Notes under the pieces: generated by a model | Told to the model about the DNA's origin: nothing | Database searches by the model: none | The model's input: only the letters and a program-made list of their open reading frames with translations | Shown here: positions 35,002 through 48,700 of the stretch, one piece after another | Position numbering within the stretch: position 1 is the first letter of the stretch | How the letters are laid out: each line of letters opens with the position of its first letter | Position numbers and translations under genes: made by a program | Origin: Burkholderia sp. Bp9143 | GTDB lineage: Bacteria > Pseudomonadota > Gammaproteobacteria > Burkholderiales > Burkholderiaceae | Direction: 5' to 3' | NCBI RefSeq assembly: GCF_003853645.1 | Contig: NZ_QTPO01000028.1 | Coordinates: 45,155 to 109,154, forward strand | DNA length: 64,000 nt

Positions 35002-36261
35002 TCAGAACTTGTGCCGCAACCCGAGCGCGACCACCACCTGGTTGCTGTTGGCTGACGGCGTCATCGTCCAGACGGTCGCGTTGAACGCGGGATTGCCGTC
35101 GCCGCCGCTCACGCTTTGATAGACGGCTTCGAGATACGCGTCCGTGCGTTTCGAGAACGCGTAGTCCGCCTGCGTGACCACGTGGTTCCATTTCGGGCGC
35201 GTCTGGCCCGTGCGCGTGTCGAAACGACCCATCGTGTACGTGTACGCGGCGGCCAGGCTGAACGCCGGCGTGACGAAGTAGCGGCCGTCGACCGTGAAGT
35301 TGTCGAAGACGAGCGCCTCTCCCTTCAGCGGCGTGATGCCGCTGCCCTGGAGCACGCCGCTCACGCCGTCGGTGGCCGAGTGCGACCACGCGGCGCCGAC
35401 CGAGTGCGGGCCGAACGAATAGCGGCCTGCCAAGGCCCAGATCTGCTGGTTGCCGCCGGTGATCGTCGCCGAGCCGTCGACCGTGCTCAATGCGCCGTCC
35501 GGGTTCGGTGCGTTGCGGTCGCGGCTGATCTTCAGGTAACCGGCGCCGAGCTTCAGCGGTCCGTTCGCGTACCCGAGCCCCGCGCTCCATACGGCGTTGT
35601 TCGAGAACGCGCCGGCCGTGTTCGAGAATCCGTACATCGCGCCGAACGTCAGCCCGCGATATGTCGGGCTCGTGTACTTCACCGCGTGGTTGATGCGCAG
35701 GTTGCGGTTCGAGTCGTCGTTGTCGTACGGATGCACCGCGAGGTTGCCGCCCCAGCCGGGGCCCGACGCGCCGAGCGGCGTCACGAAATCGAGGATCAGG
35801 TCGTACTGGCGGCCGAACGTGAGCGTGCCGGCCGTGCGCGAGCTCACGCCGATCCGCGCCTGACGGCCGAACATGTCGACGCCTTTCTGCGACAGCTTGC
35901 CGGTCGTGCCCGAGAAGCCGTTCTCGAGCGTGAAGACCGCCGCCATCCCGCCGTCGAGATCCTCGCGGCCGCGCAGCCCCCAGCGCGATGCGTTCAACGC
36001 ACCGCTCGTCAGCGCGACGCCGCCGCTGCCCGGCGAACCGGCGCCTTGCGTACGCTGGTTGGTCGAGTAGGTGATCGATGTGTCGATCAGGCCGTACAGC
36101 GTCACGCTGCTCTGCGCTCGCGCGACGCACGGAATCAGGAAGCCGGCCACGCAGGCGGCGATCACGGTCCGCGGGAGCGTGCCGGCAAGACGGCCGCCGC
36201 AGGTGGCAGGCGACGCGGCCGAGCGCGCGCCGGCGGGCTGGCTGGTTTTGCAGTAATGCAT
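35002..36261 (-). CDS. Gram-negative trimeric porin (OmpC family), porin 1
   Basis: The 419-residue protein has a signal peptide ending ARAQ, then SSVTLYGLIDTSITYSTNQ at the first strand and a C-terminal RHKF with the terminal Phe needed for outer-membrane insertion. Blocks such as SRWGLRGREDLDGGMAAVFTLENGF and RQARIGVSS identify the beta-proteobacterial 16-strand porin family that passes small hydrophilic solutes. The start ATG 36261 precedes a long, positively charged leader; the open frame continues further. It is a paralogue of the second porin at 53308-54489. It diverges from the giant gene. Confidence 0.92.
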   Translation of the reverse strand: MHYCKTSQPAGARSAASPATCGGRLAGTLPRTVIAACVAGFLIPCVARAQSSVTLYGLIDTSITYSTNQRTQGAGSPGSGGVALTSGALNASRWGLRGREDLDGGMAAVFTLENGFSGTTGKLSQKGVDMFGRQARIGVSSRTAGTLTFGRQYDLILDFVTPLGASGPGWGGNLAVHPYDNDDSNRNLRINHAVKYTSPTYRGLTFGAMYGFSNTAGAFSNNAVWSAGLGYANGPLKLGAGYLKISRDRNAPNPDGALSTVDGSATITGGNQQIWALAGRYSFGPHSVGAAWSHSATDGVSGVLQGSGITPLKGEALVFDNFTVDGRYFVTPAFSLAAAYTYTMGRFDTRTGQTRPKWNHVVTQADYAFSKRTDAYLEAVYQSVSGGDGNPAFNATVWTMTPSANSNQVVVALGLRHKF

Positions 36262-36794
36262 AGGATTTCTTATCGTTGGTCTTCGGCCCGATCGCCGGTG
36301 GGTCGCGTCGGCGCGCCGGCCGACGGATCGAGCGGCCATTATTGGAGATCGTGCGACCGCCGATTAAGGCACTGCACAGGAAAGGTGCTCTGCGAAATCG
36401 AGCGGAATCGTAGGGAATCACGACATCGCGCCGCAGCCGGGTTGCGGCGCATGCGCGGGACAGATGCACAGTCGCGGGTGCGCGCGAGCGGCTGGCAAGC
36501 GGCAGTGCTGCGTCGGCTTCGCCGCGCCGGTGCAAGGTCGCCGGTTGGCGGCAGCAGGTATTTATGACCCGGCGCGCGGCAACCTGCAAAATTTTCCGGC
36601 GGAAGCGGCAAGGCCCGAATCGTCGCGTCGGGGTCATTGCGTTCGTAGCATGCGTCTTCCCGCGCCGCCGCAACCGGGGGCACGACTACGTAATCCGCGA
36701 CTTTTTCACGCTTTCCCGTTCGGCACAATGGACCATTGCGCGTGGCCCGCCTGCCGCTGTGCCGGCACGTCACGCATGCCGCGGGAGAACGGAC
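36262..36794. other. Divergent promoter region of porin 1 and the giant gene
   Basis: This 533-bp gap separates the two divergent starts. The frame in phase with the giant gene stays open back to 36564 but has no ribosome site at that end. No operator could be recognised. Confidence 0.4.
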
Positions 36795-39700
36795 ATGGTG
36801 TTGATGGCTGTGGGCGGGGGCGGACCGGTGAACGTGCCGCAGCCGCAGGATGACAACGAACCGGCACCGAAGAACGGTTCCGGCAGCACCCCGCCGGCGC
36901 AGACGCCGGAACAGCAGGCCCTCGCGGCCGCGCAGGCCGAGACGCAGCGCCTGCTGCAGCTCGCGCAGGCCGAGATGGCGACGCTCAAGCGCCTGCACGA
37001 CCAGGGTGCGTCGCAGGCCGATCTCGACAACCAGGTGAAGAAGGCCGAAGCGGCATGGGGCTCGGTGCAGGCGGCCGTCGAGAACCAGATGCGCGTCGCG
37101 GCCGACGGCGGCGGCGATACGAACAAGGCGATCGCGGGCGTGGCCTCGGACCTGCGCAATGCGTCGCCGAACGATCCGGTGCTCGGCTCGGTGCTCGACG
37201 ATTCGCAAAAGGCGGTATCGGCCGAGTCGGCGCCCGAGCGGGCGACCAGCGTGAAGGCGTTCCAGTTCGCGATGGCGATGCAGAAGGACCAGGACGCGAA
37301 CGCCGACGTGCAGCAGTACAACGCGTTGCCGGGCGGCATCCGGCGTGCCGATCCCGAGGTCGGCGCGCAACTGCGCCAGGCGGCCAGCACGGCCGACACG
37401 AATGCCAACGACGCGTACACGGCGCTCACTACCGCGTTGCGCCACGAATACAGCACGTCGGCCGCGACGCTGCGCCTGAACGACGCGAAGGCCGATTACG
37501 CGGCGTGGCAGAAGGAGCCGGGCGGCTTGCGCCGCGCCGACGAGGCCGACATCACGCAGGAACTGTCGCAGGCGCAGAGCCAGTACGACAAGGTCGTGAC
37601 GGGCGGCGACGACACCGCGCTGACCTACGTGACGGCCGACGAGCAGAAGCAGGTGGTCGCGTCGGTGAAGCAGAATCACGACGGCATGTGGTACACCGGC
37701 CTCGTCGACGCGCTGGGCGAGGAAAGCCAGCTCAAGCGCACGATCGCGACGATCAACCCCGACGATCCGTCACTGTCGCCGCAGATGAAACAGCTCGCGC
37801 AGTCCGACCCGGTCACGTTCGCGCTGTTGCAGGACACCGGCGTGACCGTCGATCCGAACGATCCGAACCTGTCGACGCAGGAGAAGGTGCTCGCGCAGCA
37901 GAATCCGCTCGCGGAAGCGTTCGTCAAGATGACGGGCATCCCGGTGAGCACGAACGGCATGAGCGACGCGGACGCGAAGGCGTTGAACGCGCAGATCGAC
38001 CAGGCCGGCGGCGTGTTCGCGTATGCGATGGCGAAGGCACAGGCGGACAAGAACAATCCCGGTTATCAGAAGATCCAGACGCTGCTCGCGGCGGCGCCCG
38101 ACGTGCGGCTGCAGTACACGAAGCAACAGGTCGCGCAGTTGATGCAGAACCCGGGCAGCGATCCCGGCGCGGCGCTTCAGGTGCTGAAGACCAACATGAA
38201 CGCGTCGTTCTCGCTGGACGAGCGCCAGGCGCTGTGGACGCAGGCCGGCCAGCCGCATTTCGACGCGAAGTTCATCCATTCGCAGATCGATCCGCTGATG
38301 CAGAAGCCCGATTCGCAGGCGACGGATCAGGCCAGCATGCAGGCGCGTTCCGACGGCCGGATGAATGCCGACAAGGTCGGCAAGTGGATGCAGGAGATCC
38401 TCGCGAATGCCCCGCCCGAATTCGCGGGCGTCGTGCTCGACACCGTCGAGAAGGATTTCGGCAACAAGTGGACGCAGTCGAACACGGGCACACCGCAGCC
38501 CTACGGCGACGGCATCGAGTTCTACAAGGGCCTCAGCACGGCGGTCGGGCTCGCCGATCAGCAGCCGACCGCGAGCGGCGTGCCCGTGCAACGGGAGGAC
38601 GACGTCGCGAACTGGCTGCTCGACGACAAGGGCAATGCGAAGACGCTCATCTACACGCTGCGCGGCAGCGACGCCGGCTACGGGTTCGACGGCGTGCGCC
38701 AGGCGCTGTCGTCGGGCGTCGATCCGGCGTTGTCGAAGGCGCTGCTGTCGAAGATGCAGAACGACGACCGGTTCCGCGCGGGCTTCGCGAACGACTTCCA
38801 GCTGCGTTACGACCAGGGCACGCAGAGTGCGCAGAACAAGCAGAACAAGGACGCCGCCAGCACCAGCTACAAGGCGTTCCAGGCCGATCCGGACAAGCAG
38901 CTGAAAGCGTATTTCGACGACTTCCAGAAGAACTTCGACGACAAGTCCTATACGTTCACCACCGGCTCCGATCAGATGACGAACTTCGTCGGCGCGGGGC
39001 TCGGGATCCAGCCGGACGACCCGGGCGCGATCCCGACCGACCGGAACGACGTGCCGTCGATGGCGATGCTCGAGCAGTTGATCGTCAGCAACGGGCAGTT
39101 GCAGGGCGGCACGGCGGTAAACGGCCAGTCGCTGTACGCGAAGAATGCTGCCGCGACGCAGATGATCCAGGCCGTCGTCGACCAGATCCGCAAGGTCGGC
39201 GGCGACCACGCGGTCGTGTCGCTGGTGCCGATCTACTACGTGTCGAAGGGGACCGGTACCGCGCCGAGCGTGCTGTTCAAGGTGCAGGTCGAGAACCATC
39301 CGGACCAGTACAAGCTGATCGACGACCGCGGCTGGAAGTACGACACCGTCGACGACTACCAGCACAACAATGCGCTGTCCGATGACGGCAAGCTGTACGT
39401 GCCGAAGAGCCTGACGAACGGTTCCGCGTCCGGCGGTTTCTCGCAGTACGAATCGATCGACGCACACAAGACGGAGTGGTACCAGCACGCCGAACACTAC
39501 CTCGAGATCGGTACCGGCATTCTCGCCGCGGCCGGCGGTCTCGTGCTGGTCGCGAGCGGCATCGGTGCGCCGGTCGGCGGCCTGATGCTCGGCGCCGCGT
39601 GGACCGCCGTCGGCGCCGGGATGGCGGTCGGCGTGCCGGCCGCCATCGGCGACCTGAACAATCTGAGCGATCACGGCCAGTCGATCGGCTTCGGCAACGC

Positions 39701-42700
39701 ACAGGCGCGCGGCGACTGGATCAGCCTGATCGGCAGCGGCGCGGGCATCGCAGGCGGCGGGCTGGGCGTCGCGGCGAAGTCGCTCGCGGAAGCTTCGTCG
39801 CTGCTGCGCACGACGGGGCAGGTCTCGGACATGATCACGCTGGCATCGCGCGGCGAGGGCGTGACGGCCGACGTGGCTGGGCTCGGCCGTTTCGCGCAGG
39901 AAGCCGACGCGTTCCAGTCGGTCGCGCAGACGACGGGCCGCACGGCCGGCGTGTTCAATGTCACGGGCGGCGCGATCGGCGGCTACCAGATGGTCGACCA
40001 GAGCGTGTCGCTCGTGAAGAACTGGGACGCGATGTCCGATTCCGATCGCGCGCAGCAATTGCTGAACCTCGGGATCGGGGTCGCGCAGATGGGCCTCGGC
40101 TCGCACACGCTGATGGAACGTCCGATCCGTGCGATCACGAAGACGCCCGCACCGCCGTCGATGCCGAGGCCGATCTCGGTCGACGTGGCGAACACGCTGC
40201 TCGGCAACGGGCTGGCGAACCAGCGTCTCGCGGTCGGCGAGATCGGCAATCCTTGGCAGCGCGCCGAGGAACAGGCGGCCAGTTTCGGCGAACCCGCCGC
40301 CGACGGCGAGCCGGTGTCGCCGGCGGAAGGCGGGCTGCGGGCGCGCTTCACCGCGTGGCTGCGGGCGCGCCGCACGCAGGGCACGCCGGACGATGGCGAC
40401 GCGATCCTGATGAGGCTCGCGCCCGACGCCGAAGGGATCGACGGCGAAGTGACGCCGGCGATTGCCGATGCGTTGGCAGGCGAACAGGCGACACCGGCCA
40501 AGGCCGGCACGCCGGCAACGTCGGGACGCCCCGCGTCGTGGAGCATTCCCGCGCACGTCGCGGCCGACCCGGAAATCCTGGGCGGCGTGGTCGGATCGAT
40601 TCTCGACAGCGGCAACCGCCTCGAGGACGTCGAATACTACGTGTACGCGCTGGAGGACGGCGAAGGGAACGTGCGCAACCCCGAAGAGGACGGACTGCCC
40701 TCGACCGAACGCGGCAACCTGCCGGACGACATCCGGGCGGCGAACGCGGACGCGCGGCGCGCGGCCGCGGGGGGCGATCCGGCGAAGCTGGCGGCCGCCG
40801 CGTCCGACGAGGACGGCACGATCGGCGTCACACGTTACGCGTCGTATCACGACGCGATGATGGTCGCCCGCGGCGGCGTGGCGGCGGGCCGCTACCAGGT
40901 CGCGCTGGTCGACCACGGCGCGATCGCCGCGGACGGCACGGTGCCGCCTGAAGCGGTGGTCGCTCGCGTCGGGCTCAACGACGCTCGCGACGCACTGACG
41001 CTGTCGATCAACGATACGTACGATCGCACGCTGCGCGTGCTGTACCCGCGCGGGTTCGATCCCGCAAAGCCGTTGATCCGCGGCGAGAATGGCCGGCGTG
41101 TCGACGTGATCAACGCGCCGGTCGGCCTGAGCGAAACGCAATGGGGCGCGTATCCGCGCCGCGAAGCCGATCTCGCGATCTATTCGAACCATCCGGACCA
41201 GCCTGAAAACCGGCTGCCGGCAGGCGAGCGGCCACTGATGCCGGTGCCGCCCGGCTACTTCGCCGTGTACGCGCATGCGTGGTCCGACGCGTTCGCGAGC
41301 GCGACCGGCAAGCCGATGAGCGCCGAGGACCTGGCCGAGATGGTGCGCCAGAGCGGCTGGGACGGCAAATCGCCGGTCATCCTCTATGCGTGCGGCGCGG
41401 GCACGCGGGTGAGTCCGCTCGCGCAACTGCTCGCGAACGTGCTCGGCGTGGACGTGTACGGCGCAAGCGGCTTCGTCGCGTGGCGTTCGCCGCGCTATCG
41501 CAGCGACGGCAGCCCGGACTCCGGCTATACGACCGGCATCGTCGTGGAACCAGGCGCCCCGAGTCTCGCCGGGAAGCCGGACCATTCGGTGCAGCATGCG
41601 CCGCGCACCTACCGGTTCTCGCCGGCGCTGGCGGTCATCGACCAGGGCGCGCACGCGGTCGACTGGAGCACGGTGGCGCCGCGTCCGGTGTCGAATCGCT
41701 GGGGCGGCCGCGGCGCATCGGGCGACGCGCGCGTACCGCTCGGCGTCTACGTATGGCGCGTGCTGACGAATCGCGGCGGCGCGGTCATCAATCCGCGCAG
41801 CGGCCGCTCGGCGAGCGCGCTCGAGATGACGCACGCGCTGGAGGAACTGGCGTGGAAAGGCTATACGCCGGGCACGCCGATCGCGCTGGAAGGGCCGCGC
41901 AGCGGCGCCGATCCCGAGTTGCTGCAGGAATTCGCGGACTTGATCCAGGCCCCGGTATTCGGCCGGCTGGGCGACGACGACGCGGCCGGATGGCAGCGTG
42001 CGATCCCCAATCCGAACCGCCGGCTCGCGCGGTTCGAGATCGAGCCGGACGTGAACGGCAAGTTTTCGCCGGGCGGCGCGCAGCCGGTTCGCATCAATCC
42101 GCTGGAATTGCGGCCGATACCGGGCTCGAACGTCGTGAACCTGCTGGGCCATGCGACCGCGCGGCAGTTCCTGAAGGTGTCCGGCTTCGACATCGCCGAA
42201 TCGCACGGCACGAAGCCGCGCGACGTGAGCCTGGATAGCGCGGCCGCAGTTACCGAAGGCGGCACGATTTCGCCGCGGCAATTCGCGCGCAAGCTGCTCG
42301 ACGATCCGGCCTATACGGAAGGCAACGGCGTGCTGCTGACCGGATGCTATCTCGGTGCGGGCGGCTATTCGTTCGCACAGGAGCTTGCGTACGAACTGCA
42401 GGTGCCCGTGATCGCGTCGATCACGTCCAACTCGGTGCGCGGCACGGGTGCGCTGGAACTGTATCCGATCGACGACGACATCGTCCTGCCGGCACACGAT
42501 CCCGACGTCGCGACGCGGCTCTATCTGCACCTGCCCGAGGCGCCCGATGCCAGCGACCCGCCGATGGTGTTCGCGCAGCGGGGCGAGCCCGTGGCGCGCA
42601 CGCTCTCGCATGGCGATGCGCCGGTCGAACCGGTGCACCCGATCGAAGCGCAGATCGATCCGGACGCGGATAGCGGCCGGCGCGGCGCCGAGCCTGCACC

Positions 42701-45700
42701 GGCCGACGCCGGACGCCCGGAAGCGACGCCGGGCGGGCCCGCGCATCCGCGGCTCGCCCCCGAACCGGACGCGGGCGACCCGCCCGTCTACGTGCCGACC
42801 CCGCTCATCGAGGTCCAGCCGGCGCAGATCTTCACGGCGGACGAATGGGCCGCTCGGGTCGAGCAGGTGGCCGAAGCCGAGGCCGACGACGGCCTGTCGG
42901 GCAAGACGGAGAAAATCTATCCGAAGACCAGTCGCGTCTATACGGATCGCAAGATCGCCAACGATGGCGTCGTCACGACGACGATTCACGGGCAGTCGGT
43001 GCTGCAGCCCGGCTTCGACGACGTGACCGGCATCGACGCGACGCAACATCCCGAATTCCTGCGTCCGGCCGATACGCTGCTGATGCCGGCCGACGATCCG
43101 CTGCATCCGATCGGCGCGCGCGGGCTGATGTCGCCACCCGGTCATCACGTGGTGTTCGGCCACGGGATCTCGGCCGACGCGATGCTGGGCCCGGAAGGCC
43201 GGCCGCTCACGCCGGACGAGGTCGCCGAGCGCGTCGCGCCGCATCTCGAACCGGGGCAGGACGTCACGCTGTATTCATGCTTCGGCGGGTCGAACAAGCA
43301 CGATCCGTTGCGCATCGCGCCCGGCCAGGTCCGCGCGGCCAGCACGACCTTCGCCGCGGCGCTCGCTCAGCGCCTGTCCGAACTGACCGGACGCCCGACG
43401 TCGGTCTGGGCGCCGCCGGACATCCTGCTCGTCGAACCCGACGGTTCGACCACCGTACGCGGCACGCGACTGACCGGCCAGGTCGACAAGGATCGTCTGC
43501 CGATGCAAAGCTTCCGCGGCGATCCGGCGCGCGCCGGACGCCCGGCGCTCCCCGCGGGTCGTGACGCGGAGCCGGTCGCGGCGACCCACCGCACCGCGTC
43601 GCGTCCGTTCGCCGATCCGCCGCCGCGCCCCACGGTGCCGCGCGTGGCGGATCCGACGTTCGCGGATCCCGGCTACGATTTCACCGCGATTCCGGACGAC
43701 ACGTTCGAATCGGTCACGCTCGACCATCCGTTCCGCACCGCGCTGGCCGACCGGCCGGGCGTGATCGGCGATGCCGCGCGCGTGACGCAGGCAGGCGGCA
43801 CCGTGCGCCTGCACTGGCCGAGCGAGTTGCTCGATCGGCCCGAGCCGACCGGCGTGATCGACGACGTGATGCAGGCGTTCGATATGGCCGGCCTGACGAA
43901 TCTGCGCGTCGAATTCGTGATGCAGGATGGCAGCATCGTGCTCGGCAGCGGCATCGATCTGGGCGCGCTCGATCCCGAGGCGGGCTGGTTCCGGTTCAGC
44001 GGCACGGTGCCGGACGCCGCGGCATCGGCAGCGCACGCGACGGCCCGCACGGCCGCCGAAGCGCCGCTCGCGTTGCCGGAAGGCGTGAGGACGATTGCGC
44101 ACGACGATCTCGGGCAGGCGCTCGATGCGGCGCATGCCGGGCCGCGCAATCATGCGTACGTGCCGGCCGATGCGTTGCCCGACGACGCCGCGTTCGCGCA
44201 CGGCTACCTGACGCCGGCGGAACGCGTCGCGGCGAGCGCCACCGCGAATCTGGCCGCGGTCGAGGCCGCCGCACCGGCCGACGTCGTGCTGCTGTCGGCG
44301 CTCGGCCACGATCCGGCGAGTGCGCTGCGCATCACCACGCCCGATGGCGGCACGCTGTTCAAGCCGGCCGGCGTCGACATGTACGTCGTGCGCACCCGCG
44401 ACGCGGCGACCGGCGACGTGTCGTACCGGCTCGTCGGCATCGATCGCTCCGGCTTGCCGGAAGGCTATGCGGCCGTGCATGCGGGCGGCGCGCGCGCGCT
44501 CGGCGCGGTCGACGGCAGCCCGACCTGGCCGATGTTCGGCCACACGGGGCCGGCCGGCCGTCTGGCGAGCACGGCCGGCGACCCGGCCAACCCGTCCGCC
44601 GCGGCAACGCCGGCGACCGTTTCCGGTCATGCAGCCGCGCCTGCCGCGCCCCAAGGTGCCGCGGCGGTCGAGACCGAAAATCAGGCGCGAGCCGCCGCCT
44701 GGCTCGACACCCTCGGCCGCCGCACGCTCACGCGGGTCGACGGCCGGCATGCGCCGACGCTGGACGGACTGGCCCGGCAGCTGGGCCCCAACGCGCACGT
44801 GCTGATCACCACGCATCACGAGCCGCCTGGCGGCGCCGCGACCTACACACCGCCGGCCTTCGTCGCGGTTCTGGAAACCGACGCGAACGGCGCGCTCGGC
44901 CCGGTGCGGATGCTGAACGGCGCGCGCGTGCCGCATGCGCTGACCAAGGCGCTGGAGAACGCCAACAGCGGCGGCCGACGCGCACGCGGCAAATTCGATT
45001 TCCATGTGTCGCCGGTCGCGCACGACGAACTGGTGGCGTTCGGCGGCCCGTCGAAGATCGAGACGCCGGACGGCAAGACGTCGTGGGACGTGACGACGTC
45101 GGGCCATGCGATCGAGACGACGCTCGCCGGCGACGTGTCGAAGCTGCAGGACGCGCCGGTCTTCAAGCGGCCGCGCCAGGCCGTGCGTGCGGTCTCCGGC
45201 GAGCAGCGCTGGATTCACGTGGTCGACGACGAGACGGGCAAGGTGCTCGGCTACGCGCAGCGCAACACGAACCACGAGTGGAAGTACGTCGAGAAGGCGT
45301 CGCTCGGCGATACGGAGATTCCCGAGCAGGATCTGCGCACGGTATTCCGGCGCCGCCGCCGCGGCGGCGTTCCGGTCGGCCGGTCGCCGCGCCGCGGGAT
45401 TCGCTTCGTCGTCAGCGACGTGACGCCCGCCACCGTCGACCGCATCGGCGGGTTCCGGCCGGCGAAGGAGGCCCCGGCCGTCGAGAAGAAACCGTTCCGC
45501 TCGGCCGGCGACCTGTTCCAGTCGATCGTGCCGGTGCGCCGGCCGCTGGCGCGCGCGGAGCAGGGCGACGACGCGAACGCCGCGCCGCTGGCGCCGGTCG
45601 ATCCGCATCTGTTGCCGTCGGACAAGTCCGCGCTCAACGCGGTCGACTTCAGCGGCAACAGCGTGTCGCACCTGCTGACCGCGATCCGCAACGGCGCGCT

Positions 45701-48700
45701 GGACGGTGGCCGCCATGTGATCTACGTGTTCAGGACCGACGGCGCGATCGCCGAGGCGGTCGGCGATCCCGTCGGCCTGATCGCCGAGCGCGACGGCGAG
45801 ATGCGCTGGTTCGACAAGATCCCGCAGGCCAATGACAAGAACCACCCGGGCGTGGCGCTCGACGCCATGCCGATCGGCAATGACCGCTTCGGCACGGACG
45901 TGCACTTCCTGCTCACGCAACTGTCGCCGCGCGATTTCCTGAACAGCGCACGGCCGACGCGCGTCGCCGCGCTCGAAGCGCGCGCGAAGGCGCTGCACGA
46001 TCAATGGAAGGATGCGGAAGCGCGCGGCCTGCACTCGGCGCCGTTCCGCGCGCTCGCGGCCCGGACCCGGCACGGCTACAACGAGGTGCTCGCGGACTTG
46101 CGGCGCCTGGGGACCAAGGGCACCGCGCCCGAGCCGCTGTCGATCGAACCGTACCAGCCGGGGCTGTCGTCGGCGACCTCCGTCGAGTTCAGCCTGCGCA
46201 ACGGCGCGGCGAAACCCGAGCAGTATTTCGCGACGCACCAGCAGATCGAGGCGTACAACAAGCAGGCGCAGCGGGCGGGCGACGTGAACCTCGTGCTGAA
46301 GGGCGAGCCGCAGGCCGTGATGGTCGACGTGGGCATGTGGCGCACGCTGCTCAACAAGCTGTACGTCGCGCGCGACGTGTCGACCTCGGCGTCGCGGTTC
46401 CTGCCGGTGCCGGGCAAGCTGCGTGCGCGCACGCGCAACCTGGGCGCGGCGACCGTCGCCGACAAGCGGATCCGGCAGATCTTCACGCGCTCGAGCGAGG
46501 CGTTGCAGGATCGCATGGTGCCGATGGCGCGTTCGTTCTCGCTGAGCGACGATCCCGCGTTGATGGGGGCACTCGTCGAGCGGTACGGCGGCGTGATGCC
46601 GGTCGTCACGCTCGTGATCGATCCGCATTCGCTCGCGGCGGTGCTCGGCAAGGCGCACGATTCGGATTTCCTGCAGGCGGTGCGTGCGCTCGGCGACCAG
46701 AAGCGCGCCGTGTTCGACGGCGAGAACGGGATGATCCATCCGGCGCCGGACTCGGACGGGACGGCGCTCGCGCTCGACGATCTCGCGCATCTGCATCGCT
46801 GGCTCGACGAGGCCGCGCGCACGGGTTTCGCGATCCGGCTCGAGACCGCGCCGTCGCGCGCGCTCGTGTCCGGTACCGACTACCGGTTCCAGTCGGGCAC
46901 CAACGACACGTATCACGACTACGTGCGTGTGATGACCGCGCTCGAACGCTGGTCGAACGCGCATCCCGGCACGAAGGCGCCGAACGTGATGGTCACGTTC
47001 CACGGCTGGGATGCGGTGCCGGAATCGGTGCCGGGCGGCGGGCACGAGAAGCTGCTGCGCGCGGTGCTCGAGCGCAAGGGGCTCGAATGGGTGCACATGG
47101 GGCTGTCGTACGGCACGCACGGCGCGGACTTCATCGGCAACCAGGATCTCACCGGCGCGCTCGCGAAGCTGATCGTCGAGAACCGCAACCGGCCCGAGAT
47201 CATCAACCGCCTGCACGGCGCCGATGCGCTCACGCGCGTGTTCGAGCGCGTCGACCGGCAGACGCTGGCGAACCAGCATCAGCTGCTGTTCGCGGAGGTC
47301 GAGCGGCTGGGTGCCGCCGACGGGATGACACCCGCCGACATCGCCGCGCTGCGCCAGAAGATCTACGAAGGCAATACGACCGTCTGGCTGAACCAGGCGC
47401 GCAAGGCGACGATCGAGCATGCGACGCCGCTGTGGGAAGCCGACGGCAACCCGCCGCGCACCGGGACGGACGAGGGCGCGCGCACGTTCGGCGGACGCTG
47501 GCTGGCCGACTACGGCGGCAGCGTGCCCGACCGGGTGACCACCGGCAAGCGGCCGGCCGCCGCCGACCCGCTCGACCACTGGCGCGCGGTCGTGCACGAT
47601 CCGGCGCTGCTCAACGACGGCACCAAGCCGATCGGCGCGAGCCGCCGGGAAGCCGCCCAGCTCGCGCAGGTCGACATTCCCGATGCGAAGCGCGCGCAGG
47701 CGGAACTGCATGCGCTGCGGGTGCACGACGAGCCGATCGGCGAGAACACGCCGCCGCCGTCGCCCAAGCGGATCGCCGGCGACATCGCGGCGGCCACCGT
47801 GACCGGCGGCGCCGGCGCGGGCGTGCTCGTCGCGGTCGGCCGGGAGTCGGTGCGCACCGCGACGAACTCGCTGTATGCAGGCCTGCGGGTCGGGCGCGTG
47901 TTCCAGGCGCTGCATCACGGCGCGGTCGCCAGCCTGAAGAACGGCGATCCGCGCGTGTTCGACCGCGTCGTCGACCGGCTCGTGCGCGGGCTGCAGGCAC
48001 AGCTCAAGGCGAACGGTTTCGACGTGACCGCACGCGGTACGCAGCTGGAGCAGATCGCGCACGAAGGCAAGGCGATGGCAGCACAGCTTCGCGCGCTGAA
48101 CGACGGCGGGATGCTGTCGTTCGACGATACCGTCGCGCATACCAAGGCGATCGCCGCCGACATGCTCGCGCAGATGCAGGGCGTGGTCGGCGGGACGTCG
48201 CTGAAGTTGCTGCACCACGGCAGCCCGCGCCATTCGATCGGCCGCGTCGGCCGCGTGCTGGCGCTGGGCGGCTACGGCGGCTCGATCACGATGAATGCGT
48301 TCCGGGCGATCGCGCACGGCGACCTGCTGGCCGGCGGACAGGCGATCGGCGGCGCGTTCAGCGCGGTGTACACCGGTATCGTCTACAAGGGCAGCCTGCG
48401 CGGCGTGAACGCCGAGAACCGCAGTCAACTCGCACGGATCGCGAGCGCGACCGGCGATTACCTGACGTCGGCGGTCGGCATCGCAACCGGTGTCCATACC
48501 GCGCTGACGGTGGATCCGGTGACCGGCACGCTGACCGCGATGTCCGGCGCGCTGCTCGGCGCCGGTCGCCTGCATTCGCATTTCCCGAACGCGACGCCGT
48601 GGATGGAGCGCCTGCCGACCGGCATCGCGCTGGCGCCGGTGGCGATCTTCGGGATCATGCAGGGGATCAGCCTGTACACGTCGGCGACCGCGTCGGACGA

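Noticed and set aside
37770..43244. Minus-strand open frame of 1,824 codons antisense to the giant gene
   Set aside because: Composition is Arg/Val/His-rich, no domain or ribosome site; it is a GC-rich shadow of the real gene.
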